Of a stretch of DNA of 64,000 nucleotides, positions 25,584-37,221 are shown piece by piece. The position numbers and the translations under genes are program-made. The first letter of the stretch is position 1. Every line of letters begins with the position of its first letter. The DNA comes from Saccharothrix carnea (GTDB lineage: Bacteria > Actinomycetota > Actinomycetes > Mycobacteriales > Pseudonocardiaceae). The DNA is taken from NCBI RefSeq assembly GCF_003014735.1, contig NZ_PYAX01000003.1, positions 682,001-746,000 of the forward strand, in the 5' to 3' direction. The notes beneath the pieces were generated by a model. The model saw only the letters and a list, made by a program, of their open reading frames with translations. It had not been told where the DNA came from and made no database searches.

Positions 25584-28377
25584 CTTCGGCTTCGGCGAGT
25601 TGCCAGGGTGAGGACCAGCGGCGGGCCAGGGAGACGGCTTGGTGGTGGTGGGACGCGGCCTCGCGGTGGTGGCCGGCGGCCGACTCGGCGTTGCCCAGGG
25701 CGATCAGCGCGCCCACCTCGGTCTCCCGGTTCTCCTCGCGGCGGGCCACGGCCAGGGCCTCGGTGGCGGCGCACCGCGCGCGGTCGACCTCGCCGGCGTC
25801 GGTGTCGACCAGGCTCAGGCCGATCAACGCCGACGCCTCGCCGTAGCGGTTGCCCAGGTGCCGGTGCAGCGCGCACGCCGCCATCAGGTGCTCACGCGCC
25901 CCCGCCAGGTCGCCGTACGACCGCAGCACGTGCCCGAGGTTCACCCGCGCCACGGCCTCGCCCCACTGCGAGCCGTCCTCGGTGCCGATGGCCAGCGCGC
26001 GGCTCAGGTGCTCCAGCGCCTGGTCCGGGCGGCCGGACTGGCGTTCGGCGAAACCCAGGTTGTTCAACGCCATCATCCGGTCGGTCCGCGTCCCCGCTTC
26101 CAACGACCGGGTGAACAGTTCACTCGCCTCGGTGAACCGGCCGGACGCCAGCAGCGCGATACCGAGACTGTTCGCGGTCGCCGCCTCGCCCTCCGGCCAG
26201 TCGGCCTCGCGGTGCGCCAGCAGCGCCGCCTCCAGGTGCCGGATCGCCTCGTCCCGCCGCCCGAGATGCACGCACGCCGCGCCGATGCCCTGCCGCATCA
26301 ACGCCTCCACCCGCGGCACCCCGCGCGCCGCCTCCAGCACCGGGAACGCGACGTCCAGCCACTCCGCCCGCAGCCCACGGTGCAGGAACACCGACCGGAT
26401 CGCGTCCGCCAGGTACCACGCCGCCGGGTGCGGGCCGTGCACGGCGGCGTGCCGCAGCACGGCGGTCAGGTTGGCGTGCTCCGCCTCCAACCACGCCACG
26501 GCCTCGGCGGACGACGCGAAGTCCACTTCGGACGCCGGGTCCGCGTGCCGGGGCAGCCGCAGCGGGTGGCGGCTGAAGTGCCGGTCCACCGCGTCCGCCG
26601 CCGCCAGGTGGAACTCCACCAACCGCTCCCACGCCCCGTCCTCGCCGCCCAACGTCCGCGCGTAGTCGCGCACCAGGTCGTGGAACCGGAACCGGCCCGG
26701 CCCGTGCCGCTCCACGAGGTGCGCGGCGGCCAACCGGTGCAGCCGCCGACCTGCCTCGGCCACCGGCACGTCCAGCAGCGCCGCCGCCACCCGCGGCGTG
26801 AAGTCGGCACCTGGCACCAGGCCCAGCAGCCGGAACAGGCGTTGCGAGCACGGCTCCAGCGCCGCGTACGACACGGCGAACGCCCTGGTCAACGGGCTCT
26901 CGTCGGCACCGTCCACGGTCAGCCCGGTCAACGGGTCGGCCCGCAGCGTGGCCACCAGGTCGTCGACCCGGTGCGCCGAGCCCTCCGGCCCGAGGTTCGC
27001 GGCGGCGACGCGCAACGCCAGCGGCAGGTGGCCGCACAGGCGGGCCAGCTCGTCCAGCGAGTCGGACGACTCGACGCCCAGCACGCCGGTGAGCAGGGCC
27101 CGGGAGTCGGCGGCGGGCAGCACGGCCAGCGGCAGCGACCGCGCGCCGGTCCGCGCGACCAGGTCGCCCAGCCGGTGCCGACTGGTCACCAGCACCATCC
27201 CGGACGGCGGCAGCAGCGGCCCGACCTGGTCGGCGTCACGCGCGTTGTCCAGCAACACCAGCACGTCCCGGTCCGCCAGCACCGTCCGGTACAGCGCGGC
27301 CAGCTCGTCCACCCCGGACGGCAGCCGCTGCTGCCCCAACGCCCGCAGCAGCTGCGCCAGCGCCGCGGCGGGCGGCACGGGCTCGTGGTCGGCGTCGAAC
27401 CCGCGCAGGTCCACGTACAGCTGCCCGTCCGGGAACCGGTCCCGCGCCCGGCGCGCCCAGTGCACGGCCAGCGCGGTCTTCCCGACCCCCGCCGCACCCG
27501 TGATCACCCAGATCCCGGCGTCGTCCAACCGGGCCAGCTCCGCGTGCCGCCCGGTGAACCCGCGCACGTCGTGCGGCAGCTGGGCGGGACGCACCACCGG
27601 CGCGGGCGCCGGCTCGTCACCCGCCGGCGCGTCGCCCTGCAACACCTGGACGTGCAGCTCCTGCAGCTCGCGCCCCGGCTCGATGCCCAGCTCGTCGGTG
27701 AACCGCCGCCGCGTCTGCGCGTACACCGCCAACGCCTCGGACGTGCGGCCCGACCGGTGCAGGGCGAGCATCAACGCGGCCTGCAGCCGTTCCCGGAACG
27801 GGTACTCGCCGCAGGCCCGGCGCAGCTCGCCGATCACGTCCGCGTGCCGCCCGGCGCGCAGCTCGGCGTCGAACAGGTCCTCCACGGCGGCCAGCCGCCG
27901 TTCGTCCAGCAACCGGCTCTCCCGGTCCTGCAACGCCTCCGTCACCCCGCCGAGCACGGGGCCCTCCCACAGCGCCAGCGCGTCCCGCAGCCGGGCCGCG
28001 CCCGCGTCCAGCCGTCCTTCGGCCAGGTCGACCCGGGCCGCCGCGACCGCGTCGCCGAACACCTGCACGTCCAGCTGGCCGGGTGCCACCTCGATCAGGT
28101 AGCCGGGCGAGCGGCGCACGATCGCGGACCGGCCGAGGAGCTTGCGCAGCTCCCAGACCCGCACCTGGAGCTGGCCGCGCGCGCTGATCGGCGGCTCACC
28201 GTCCCAGACGAGCCCGATCAGCTGTTCCTCGGAGACCACGCGGTTGGCGTTGAGCAGCAGCGCGGCCAGCACGGCGCGTTGCTTGGGCCCGCCGAGCCGG
28301 ACCGGCTCGCCGTCGAGGTGCGCCGCGACCGGGCCCAACAACCGGTAGCGAACTCCCCCCTCGACCACGGACGTCAT
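25534..28377 (-). CDS. AfsR/SARP-family transcriptional regulator (SARP-NB-ARC-TPR)
   Basis: 947 residues. Winged-helix SARP domain (about 8-95, RYRLLGPVAAHLDGEPVRLGG... VWELRKLLGRS), activation domain (about 100-245), NB-ARC with Walker A TGAAGVGKTALAV (near 300), a winged region, then TPRs (about 650-930) with repeated NNLGFAE/NLGHVL-type helices. It is similar in plan to the SARP at 7.4-10 kb but not a recent copy. It lies upstream of and codirectional with the rhs gene, with SARP-like heptads in between, so activation of rhs is the simplest hypothesis. Its last codons run into the 22-bp repeat array, so the extreme C-terminus is probably not conserved. Confidence 0.9.
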   Translation of the reverse strand: MTSVVEGGVRYRLLGPVAAHLDGEPVRLGGPKQRAVLAALLLNANRVVSEEQLIGLVWDGEPPISARGQLQVRVWELRKLLGRSAIVRRSPGYLIEVAPGQLDVQVFGDAVAAARVDLAEGRLDAGAARLRDALALWEGPVLGGVTEALQDRESRLLDERRLAAVEDLFDAELRAGRHADVIGELRRACGEYPFRERLQAALMLALHRSGRTSEALAVYAQTRRRFTDELGIEPGRELQELHVQVLQGDAPAGDEPAPAPVVRPAQLPHDVRGFTGRHAELARLDDAGIWVITGAAGVGKTALAVHWARRARDRFPDGQLYVDLRGFDADHEPVPPAAALAQLLRALGQQRLPSGVDELAALYRTVLADRDVLVLLDNARDADQVGPLLPPSGMVLVTSRHRLGDLVARTGARSLPLAVLPAADSRALLTGVLGVESSDSLDELARLCGHLPLALRVAAANLGPEGSAHRVDDLVATLRADPLTGLTVDGADESPLTRAFAVSYAALEPCSQRLFRLLGLVPGADFTPRVAAALLDVPVAEAGRRLHRLAAAHLVERHGPGRFRFHDLVRDYARTLGGEDGAWERLVEFHLAAADAVDRHFSRHPLRLPRHADPASEVDFASSAEAVAWLEAEHANLTAVLRHAAVHGPHPAAWYLADAIRSVFLHRGLRAEWLDVAFPVLEAARGVPRVEALMRQGIGAACVHLGRRDEAIRHLEAALLAHREADWPEGEAATANSLGIALLASGRFTEASELFTRSLEAGTRTDRMMALNNLGFAERQSGRPDQALEHLSRALAIGTEDGSQWGEAVARVNLGHVLRSYGDLAGAREHLMAACALHRHLGNRYGEASALIGLSLVDTDAGEVDRARCAATEALAVARREENRETEVGALIALGNAESAAGHHREAASHHHQAVSLARRWSSPWQLAEAEAASRTSRSRVSNLQDR

Positions 28378-28386
28378 CCTGCCACC

Positions 28387-28401
28387 GAATTCCGCGAATT
28401 C
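28387..28401. promoter_or_regulatory. inverted repeat GAATTC-CGC-GAATTC before the SARP start
   Basis: Two GAATTC half-sites flank CGC about ten bases before the ATG at 28377, where a bound protein or RNA hairpin would mask initiation. The 28378-28490 interval is strikingly AT-rich for this genome and must hold the SARP promoter; no clear -35/-10 pair was settled. Confidence 0.35.
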
Positions 28402-28472
28402 AGGAGGGAAAAGTCTCGTAAATCACCTCGACCCGTTGTTCTATATTCAGACGGATTTCATTAAGTTGCAAG

Positions 28473-30704
<2,232 letters not shown>

Positions 30705-30898
30705 TCACCTGCTGGGTGTACCGGGTGTACGCAACCAGTGCCGGGGTGTGACGGCCAAGAGTTCCCGGTGCTGATCCACACGTTCGGGCACCCGGGTCCG
30801 CCCGACCGGCTCAACGCGGTACTGCTTTGGGTGGTCGCCGGGTGGGCGGGCGAGGCGGCGAGCGGTGAAACCGCCACGCAGGCTGCACACTGGACGAC

Positions 30899-31357
30899 GT
30901 GCCCCGCTTGGAGCCGTTCGACGTGGACTTCTTCGACTCGGCACCGCAGCGCCACAGCTACGTGCTGGACCTGCCGGTGTCACCCGAACGTGTGTGGCGT
31001 GGGCTGGCCGCCTCCAACCCGCTGTGGTGGTGCCGGCTGCTCTCGTCGGTCGAGTACACCTCGCCTCGCCCGTTCGGGGTGGGTACGACGCGGACCGCTG
31101 CGGTGCTGGGCGTGCTGCGGCTGCGCGAGGTCTTCATCCGCTGGGAGGAGGGGCGGCGGCAGTCGTTCGCGGTGGACTCGGCCAACCTGCCGGTCTTCCG
31201 GCGGTTCGGCGAGGACTACCTGGTGGAGCGGTCGGGCGAGGGCTGCCGGCTGACGTGGACGTTCGCCTACGAGCCGGCGTTCAAGGTGGGCGGCCGGCTC
31301 AACGCCGTCGTGTTCGGCTCGCTGGTCGCCGACACGAAGCGGCACTTCAGCGCCTGA
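30899..31357 (+). CDS. SRPBCC (START-like) family protein
   Basis: 152 residues from GTG 30899. The pattern of a polyketide cyclase/SRPBCC fold is visible: VLDLPVSPERVWRGL at the N-terminus, a central beta-sheet (VFIRWEEGRRQSFAV, YLVERSGEGCRLTWTF), and a C-terminal helix (GGRLNAVVFGSLVADTKRHFSA). Such proteins bind small hydrophobic ligands or lipids. It is divergent from geosmin synthase and could share its 215-bp upstream region, but nothing shows a functional link. Ligand unknown. Confidence 0.7.
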   Translation: MPRLEPFDVDFFDSAPQRHSYVLDLPVSPERVWRGLAASNPLWWCRLLSSVEYTSPRPFGVGTTRTAAVLGVLRLREVFIRWEEGRRQSFAVDSANLPVFRRFGEDYLVERSGEGCRLTWTFAYEPAFKVGGRLNAVVFGSLVADTKRHFSA

Positions 31358-31429
31358 ACGTGCTTGCGGAGTGTTACTCACTAGGCCGAGAAGTGCAGTA
31401 GATCACGCCCAGATGGGTGATTCACGGGA

Positions 31430-31448
31430 TTAGGTTAGGCTCCCCTCA
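31430..31448 (+). promoter_or_regulatory. IdeR/DmdR-type iron box over a leaderless -10
   Basis: TTAGGTTAGGCTCCCCTCA agrees at 16 of 19 positions with the consensus TTAGGTTAGGCTAACCTAA. It contains TAGGCT (31436-31441), six bases before the ATG at 31448, so iron-loaded repressor would cover the -10 and the start codon. This supports iron-repressed expression of the ABC importer. Confidence 0.8.
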
Positions 31449-32266
31449 TGTCCAAGGGAGACGCGCTGCTCGCCGGTGAGGAACTGGTTCTCGCGCACCA
31501 CGACCGCGCGGTGGTGCACGGTGTCTCGCTCGGGCTCCGCGCGGGCACCGTGACGGCGCTCGTCGGGCCCAACGGGTCCGGCAAGTCGACCGTCCTGCGG
31601 TCCCTGGCGCGACTGCACCGGCCGCGCGAGGGGAACGTCCGGGTGGGCGGGCGGTCGGTCTGGGGGCACTCCGCGTTGTCCGGCAAGGAGTTCGCCCGCA
31701 ACGTCACCCTGCTCACCCAGCAGCGGCCGACGCCGTCCGGCGTGTCGGTGCGCGACGTCGTCTCCTACGGCCGGTACCCGTACCGGACCGGGTGGCGCGG
31801 GGTCGACCTGGAGGGCGGCGCGGCGATCCAGCGCGCCATGGACCTGACCGGCGTGACCCCGATGGCCGACCGGGGCGTGGACGAGCTGTCCGGCGGCGAG
31901 CTGCAGCGCGTGTGGCTGGCGTCGTGCCTGGCGCAGCAGACCTCCGTGCTGCTGCTGGACGAGCCGACCAACCACCTCGACCTGCGCTACCAGGTCGAAG
32001 TCCTCGACGTGGTGCGCGACCTGGCGGACGACCACGACGTGGCGGTCGGCGTCGTGCTGCACGACCTCGACCACGCGGCGATGATCGCCGACGAGGTCGT
32101 GCTGCTGAGCGAGGGCCGGGTCGTCGCGGCGGGCGGGGTCCGCGACGTCCTCACCGGCGAGCACCTGACCCGGGCCTACGGCGTCACGGTGCACGTCGCC
32201 GACGACCCGGTGACCGGCGCGATCCACTGCCGCCCGCTGGGCAGGCACACCCCGCGACCGGCCTGA
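31448..32266 (+). CDS. iron-siderophore ABC transporter ATP-binding protein
   Basis: 272 residues of the FepC/FecE type: Walker A GPNGSGKST (about 40-48), signature LSGGELQRVWLA (about 140), Walker B VLLLDEPTNHLD, and a switch His in VVLHDLDHA. It powers uptake of ferric siderophore across the membrane. First gene of a four-part system; the binding protein follows 34 bases later. The start is placed directly after the iron box; no ribosome binding site fits, so leaderless initiation is likely. Confidence 0.93.
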   Translation: MSKGDALLAGEELVLAHHDRAVVHGVSLGLRAGTVTALVGPNGSGKSTVLRSLARLHRPREGNVRVGGRSVWGHSALSGKEFARNVTLLTQQRPTPSGVSVRDVVSYGRYPYRTGWRGVDLEGGAAIQRAMDLTGVTPMADRGVDELSGGELQRVWLASCLAQQTSVLLLDEPTNHLDLRYQVEVLDVVRDLADDHDVAVGVVLHDLDHAAMIADEVVLLSEGRVVAAGGVRDVLTGEHLTRAYGVTVHVADDPVTGAIHCRPLGRHTPRPA

Positions 32267-32300
32267 CCCCTTCCCCCTTCACCCCTGAGAGGTACCAGCG

Positions 32301-33266
32301 ATGCGCTTGCTTGCCCCTGCCCTCGTGACGGCGGCCGTGCTGCTGTCCGCGTGCGGCACGACCGAGACGCCGACGTCCACGCCGACCGAGTCCGCCGGCG
32401 GGCCGGTCACCGTGACCGACTCGCGCGGCAAGGAGGTCAAGCTCGACTCCCCGGCCAAGAAGGTCGTCACGCTGGAGTGGGCCGAGACCGAGACCGTCGC
32501 CTCCCTGGGTGTCATGCCGGTGGGTGTCGCGGACGCCGCCGGTTACAAGACGTGGGACGCGGTGGTGCCGCTGACCGGCGACGTGAAGGACGTCGGCAAG
32601 CGCAACGAGCCCAGCGTCGACTCCATCGTCGCGCTCGACCCCGACCTGGTGATCATGGCCAAGGGGCGGGACGAGACGCTGGTCGGCCAGCTGGAGAAGT
32701 ACGTCCCCGTGATCGTCACCAAGGCCAGCGACGCCTCCCGCAACCTCGACCGGCTGCGCGAGGACACCAAGATGATCGCCCAGGCGATCGGCAAGGCCGC
32801 CGAGGGCGACAAGCTGCTGTTCGAACTGGACACCGCACTGGCCGACGGCAAGAAGGCGGTCGAGGCCGAGGGCGCGACCGGCACGCCGTTCGTCATGGCC
32901 GACGGCTGGCTGCAGGGCAGCACCGTCAACATCCGCCCGTTCGGCAAGGGCTCGCTGGTCTCCGACACCGCCGAGGCGGTCGGCCTGAAGAACGCGTGGA
33001 CCGGCGAGGTCGACCCGCAGTGGGGCCTGGGCGCCACCGACGTCGAGGGCCTGACCGCGCTCACCGACCCGAAGACGATGCTGTTCTACAGCGCCTCCGA
33101 GGACGACGTGTTCACCACCGGCCTCGCCGCCAACCCGGTGTGGCAGCGCCTGCCGTTCGTGGTGAACAAGAAGGTCGTCAAGCTGGAGCCGGGCACGTGG
33201 ACGTTCGGCGGGCCGAAGTCGGTCATCAAGGTCGCCGAGCAGTTCGTGAAGGCTGCCACCGCCTGA
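32301..33266 (+). CDS. iron-siderophore ABC transporter substrate-binding lipoprotein
   Basis: 321 residues. A lipoprotein signal ends in LLSAC (Cys at 18). A FecB/BtuF-type two-lobe fold follows: VTVTDSRGKEVKLDSPAKKVVTLEW, then ALDPDLVIMAKG, a long connecting helix, and a C-terminal lobe (TDVEGLTAL...). It captures ferric siderophore at the cell surface. Ribosome binding site GAGAGG precedes the ATG. Its stop overlaps the permease start by one base (TGATG). Confidence 0.93.
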   Translation: MRLLAPALVTAAVLLSACGTTETPTSTPTESAGGPVTVTDSRGKEVKLDSPAKKVVTLEWAETETVASLGVMPVGVADAAGYKTWDAVVPLTGDVKDVGKRNEPSVDSIVALDPDLVIMAKGRDETLVGQLEKYVPVIVTKASDASRNLDRLREDTKMIAQAIGKAAEGDKLLFELDTALADGKKAVEAEGATGTPFVMADGWLQGSTVNIRPFGKGSLVSDTAEAVGLKNAWTGEVDPQWGLGATDVEGLTALTDPKTMLFYSASEDDVFTTGLAANPVWQRLPFVVNKKVVKLEPGTWTFGGPKSVIKVAEQFVKAATA

Positions 33267-35299
33267 TGATGCGCACCGCCGTCGTGACGGCGGGGATCGT
33301 GGCGCTCATCGCCGTGCTCTCCGCCGTCCACCTCACCCAGGGCACCGCGTCGACCGGTGTGCTCGACGTGCTCCAAGCCCTGGTGGGCAACGGGGACGCG
33401 CAGACCCTCGCCGTGCTGGAGGGTTCGCGCGTGCCGCGCCTGCTGGCCGCGTTGCTGCTCGGTGTCGCCCTGGGCGTCGCCGGTGCGGGGATGCAGTCGG
33501 TGGCGCGCAACCCGTTGGCCTCACCGGACACGCTCGCCGTGAACGCGGGCTCGCACCTGGCCGTGGTCTCGATCGCGGCGTTCGGGCTGAGCCTGCCCAC
33601 CCTGCCCGCGGGCGGGGCGGCGTTCGTCGGCGGCCTCGCCGCGTCGGTGATCGTGCTGGGGCTGTCCGGCGGCGGTTCGACCAGCCCCCGGCTCGTGCTC
33701 GTCGGCTCGGCGGTCATGTTGACGCTGCAGTCGGCGACCATCCTGCTGCTGCTGATGTACGAGCAGGAGACCACGGGCCTGTTCGCCTGGGGCTCCGGCT
33801 CGCTGACCGTGAGCGACCTGAACGCGACCGCCCAGATGACCCCGGTCGTGCTCGTGGCGGTCGCCGCGCTGATCGTCATGGGCCGGTCTCTCGACATCCT
33901 GGCCCTGGGCGACGACAACGCCACCGTCCTCGGCCTGAAGGTGCGCCGGACCCGCGTGGGCGCCGTCCTGCTGACCGTCGCCCTGACCGCCGCGGCCGTC
34001 ACGGTGGCCGGCCCGATCGGTTTCGTCGGCCTGAGCGCCCCCGTGATCACCCGCCTGCTCACGCCTTTCGTCCCGGGCCTGGGCAAGCACCGGGCACTGC
34101 TTCCGGTGTCCGGCCTCGTCGGCGTCGTGATCGTCCTCGGCGCCGACGTGCTGCTGCGCGCCATCATGGGCTCCGCCGCCGCCGTCCGCGTCCCGACCGG
34201 CGTCATGACCACCATCGTCGGCGCCGTAGTGCTGATCTGGCTGGCCCGCCGCGGACGGTCCAGCGGCACACCGCGCCAAGCCCCAGCGGGCCGCGTCGGC
34301 GTCGCCACCTCCTCCCGCCGCCTGGTGATCACCTCGACCGTCCTGGCCGTCCTGCTGATCGCCGCACCGACCACCGGCCTCATGCTCGGCGACCGGTTGG
34401 TATTGCTGGGCGACCTGGCCAACTGGTTCGCGGGCCGCACGGGCACCGCGCTGACCTTCGTGGTCGACCAACGCCTACCCCGCGTGCTGGCGGCCCTGGT
34501 GGCGGGTGCCGCCCTCGCCGTCGCCGGCTGCGGCATCCAGTCGGTGAGCCGCAACCCCTTGGCCGAACCGGGTCTCCTGGGCATCACCGCCGGTGCAGGC
34601 CTGGGCGCGATCACCCTGATCACGGCCGTGCCGATGGCCGGCGCCTGGCACATCGCGGGTGCCGCCGGCGCCGGCGCGATGGTCGCCTTCGCGCTGGTCT
34701 ACGGCCTGGCCTGGCGGTCGGGCCTGGACTCGGACCGACTGGTCGTCATCGGGATCGCGATGTGGTCGGCCGGAATGGCACTGATCACGCTGCTGATCGT
34801 GACCTCCGACCCGTGGAACACGGCCAAGGCACTGACCTGGATGTCCGGCTCCACCTACGGGCGCACCCTCGAACAGGTCCTCCCCACCGCCCTGGCCCTG
34901 GCCCTGCTGACCCCGATCCTGTGGGCCCGACACCGCGAACTTGACCTGCACAGCCTCGACGAAGACACACCACGCGTGCTCGGCATGCGAGTCGAACGCT
35001 CCCGCCTGGTCATCCTCGTGGCAGCGGGCGTCCTCGCCGCCACCGCCGTGTCGGCCATCGGCGTCGTGGCATTCGTCGGCCTGGTCGCCCCACACCTGGC
35101 CCGATCCTTGGTCGGCGGCCGCCACAGCCGCGTCCTCCCGGTCGCCGCAGCGGTCGGCGCGGTACTCGTGAGCGCGGCGGACACGGTGGGCCGAACCGTC
35201 ATCGCACCAGCGCAGGTACCCGCGGGCCTGGTGATCGCCCTGATCGGCACCCCGTACTTCGTCCTCGTGCTCTGGCGAACCCGCGAAATGCGCACCTGA
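33266..35299 (+). CDS. fused FecCD-type iron-siderophore ABC permease
   Basis: 677 residues made of two complete FecCD permease halves in one chain, as in FhuB. The halves share RVPRLLAALLLGVALGVAGAGMQSVARNP-type and RLPRVLAALVAGAALAVAGCGIQSVSRNP-type segments, and FVGLSAPVITR versus FVGLVAPHLAR coupling loops. About 18-20 membrane helices are expected. The start is ATG 33266 or 33269, coupled to the lipoprotein stop. With the ATPase and lipoprotein it makes a complete importer. A short G/C palindrome followed by TTTT near 35340-35352 might terminate the operon. Confidence 0.92.
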   Translation: MMRTAVVTAGIVALIAVLSAVHLTQGTASTGVLDVLQALVGNGDAQTLAVLEGSRVPRLLAALLLGVALGVAGAGMQSVARNPLASPDTLAVNAGSHLAVVSIAAFGLSLPTLPAGGAAFVGGLAASVIVLGLSGGGSTSPRLVLVGSAVMLTLQSATILLLLMYEQETTGLFAWGSGSLTVSDLNATAQMTPVVLVAVAALIVMGRSLDILALGDDNATVLGLKVRRTRVGAVLLTVALTAAAVTVAGPIGFVGLSAPVITRLLTPFVPGLGKHRALLPVSGLVGVVIVLGADVLLRAIMGSAAAVRVPTGVMTTIVGAVVLIWLARRGRSSGTPRQAPAGRVGVATSSRRLVITSTVLAVLLIAAPTTGLMLGDRLVLLGDLANWFAGRTGTALTFVVDQRLPRVLAALVAGAALAVAGCGIQSVSRNPLAEPGLLGITAGAGLGAITLITAVPMAGAWHIAGAAGAGAMVAFALVYGLAWRSGLDSDRLVVIGIAMWSAGMALITLLIVTSDPWNTAKALTWMSGSTYGRTLEQVLPTALALALLTPILWARHRELDLHSLDEDTPRVLGMRVERSRLVILVAAGVLAATAVSAIGVVAFVGLVAPHLARSLVGGRHSRVLPVAAAVGAVLVSAADTVGRTVIAPAQVPAGLVIALIGTPYFVLVLWRTREMRT

Positions 35300-35646
35300 C
35301 CACCACCCCGACAACCACGCCACACGCCTCCCCGCCGCCGGCCGGCCGTTTTCTCCGGCTAACGTGAGTAATGCGATTCAGGTTGTCACCGGTTGCATCC
35401 TTCACCCAGAAGAATGACACGATGCAGGAGCCCGCACCGGGCACCGGACGCAGTCGATAACCGCCGTTCGCCGGGTTCGACACCTCGGGGCCCTCACCGA
35501 CGCAGAGACCGGAGTGCACGAGCCGAATCGGCGGTACCGGGCGCAGAATCGGCGGCGTCCCGGACTTCCGGCGGTGCCAACCCTTCCACTCCGGTACCTC
35601 CCCCGAGGCCGGCCGCCGGCATGGCACAACGGCTCAACGCATGTGT
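35300..35646. other. intergenic region, no convincing gene
   Basis: The 347 bases between the convergent permease and HEAT-repeat genes are less GC-biased than coding DNA here. A minus-strand frame (from about 35627) gives a peptide containing SCIVSFFWVKDATGDN, but composition and context do not support it. No tRNA fold or clear array was found. Confidence 0.4.
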
Positions 35647-37125
35647 TCAACCCAAGTGCTCGCGCAGCAGATACCCGGTCTGTTCGTCCAGCTCAACCGC
35701 CGCCCGCGCGAGCAACGCCCGCAGCACCGGTGACTCCTCCACCCCCACCTCCAACGGCGCGACGGTCCGCCGCCGCCACGGCACCGACTCCAGGGCACGT
35801 GACATCCGCACGGCGTCCGCCCGACCGCGCCGCGCCAACCGCTCATCCTCCCCAACCACCACCGTCAACGCCGCACGCAGCTCGGCCACCGGCCCGATCC
35901 GCCGCGCCAACCGGTACCCGGCCAGCCGCACGGCTCGCCGTTCGTCGGCCAGCAGTTCCCACGGCAACTCCTCCGGCACCGACCGCACCGCCACGGTCGC
36001 CTCACGCACCACCGCCGACGACGGGTCGCGCAGCATCGGCCGCACCCGGTCGTCCGGCACCTGCTCCAGCAACCGCAGCGCCCGCACCGCCCGTGCCCTG
36101 ATCGTCGCCGACGGGTGCGCCAACAGCTCCACCAGGTGCCGCCCGTCGCCACCCACCTCGGCGAACCCGTCGATCGCACCCGCCGTCACGCGCGACCGGT
36201 AGTAGGCCGGCACGTCCACGCCTTCCCGTGACGCCACCGCCCGTGCCAACGCGCGCACCAGCGACGACGTGTCGTCCAAGTACGCCACCACTTCCGCGTC
36301 ACGCCCCGCCCGCACCAGCCCGGTCAACGCCTGCACCCGCACCTCGGCGTGCGGCGACGCGGCCAACCGCCGCAGCACCTCCACCCGCCCGGTCCACACG
36401 CAGTCCCGTGCCGCCGCTTCCGCCGCCGCGGACCGCAACCGCACGTCGGGAGCCGTCAACGCGACCGACACCTTCCGGTCCAACCGCCACGTCCCCACGC
36501 CGAACGCGAACGCGCGCACCTCCCGGTCCGGCGACTCCAGCAACGACTCCAACGGCGCACGGGCGTCCACCGCGGTGGCGAGGAGTTGCTTGCGCACGAA
36601 CGACCCCCGCAACCACCGCTCGACCCGCAGACCCACCCCCAGCGCGGCGGGAAGGTACCGGGCGGGATCGTCGTGCAGCAGTTCGGCCAGTCCCGCACCG
36701 GCCGCGGCACGCACCTCGCGCACCCAGTCGCCGGACCGCAGCACCAGGAACGGCACCAGCTCGGGCAGCGGTCGGGCGATGACCTCCCGGACCGCCCGTT
36801 CCCGGATCCGCCCGTCGCCGTGCGTGGTCGCGAGCGCGATGCCCAACGGCGACGCGATCCCCTCGCCGAACCGGGAAAGGCTCCTCGACACCTCGGGCCG
36901 CCTGGTCCACTTCCACCACAGCGCCCGCCGGGCCACGGCGTCCAGCCGGATCAGCTCACGTGGCCGACGCGCCAGGGTCGCCAACGCCGCCGAGCCCGCC
37001 GCCTCGTCGCCCGACGCGTCGATCCCGGCGAGCAACAACAACACCGGCTCGACTTCGTCCCACCCCACGCGGTGCGGCTGGTCGAGCAGCCGTTCCAGTT
37101 CTTCCACCACCGCATCGTGACGCAC
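35647..37125 (-). CDS. HEAT-repeat protein
   Basis: 492 residues, almost wholly paired helices with the HEAT pattern: repeated D/S-x-V-R-x-x-A-x-x-A/G (DWVREVRAAAGAGLAELL, DVRLRSAAAEAAARD, HAEVRVQALTGLVRAG, SATIRARAVRALRLLE, SAVVREATVAVRSV). There is no signal or membrane segment, so it is probably a cytosolic scaffold. The start is GTG 37125. It is convergent with the iron operon. HEAT proteins bind other proteins or DNA (AlkD-type glycosylases are one branch), but no catalytic residue can be assigned. Confidence 0.75.
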   Translation of the reverse strand: MRHDAVVEELERLLDQPHRVGWDEVEPVLLLLAGIDASGDEAAGSAALATLARRPRELIRLDAVARRALWWKWTRRPEVSRSLSRFGEGIASPLGIALATTHGDGRIRERAVREVIARPLPELVPFLVLRSGDWVREVRAAAGAGLAELLHDDPARYLPAALGVGLRVERWLRGSFVRKQLLATAVDARAPLESLLESPDREVRAFAFGVGTWRLDRKVSVALTAPDVRLRSAAAEAAARDCVWTGRVEVLRRLAASPHAEVRVQALTGLVRAGRDAEVVAYLDDTSSLVRALARAVASREGVDVPAYYRSRVTAGAIDGFAEVGGDGRHLVELLAHPSATIRARAVRALRLLEQVPDDRVRPMLRDPSSAVVREATVAVRSVPEELPWELLADERRAVRLAGYRLARRIGPVAELRAALTVVVGEDERLARRGRADAVRMSRALESVPWRRRTVAPLEVGVEESPVLRALLARAAVELDEQTGYLLREHLG

Positions 37126-37221
37126 CCGAGCCCCACCGGCCGCCCGATTTCCGGGTCATAACCAGACGGCATGGGCACAGGTCTTGGACACCACACCCGT
37201 CCGCTGCCGACGATCGGAGCC

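Noticed and set aside
35199-35627. 142-codon minus-strand gene overlapping the permease 3' end
   Set aside because: Weak codon bias, overlap with a certain gene and no recognisable domain.
35600-35660. tRNA-like segment near the HEAT-repeat gene end
   Set aside because: No acceptor stem or T-loop consensus could be assembled on either strand.
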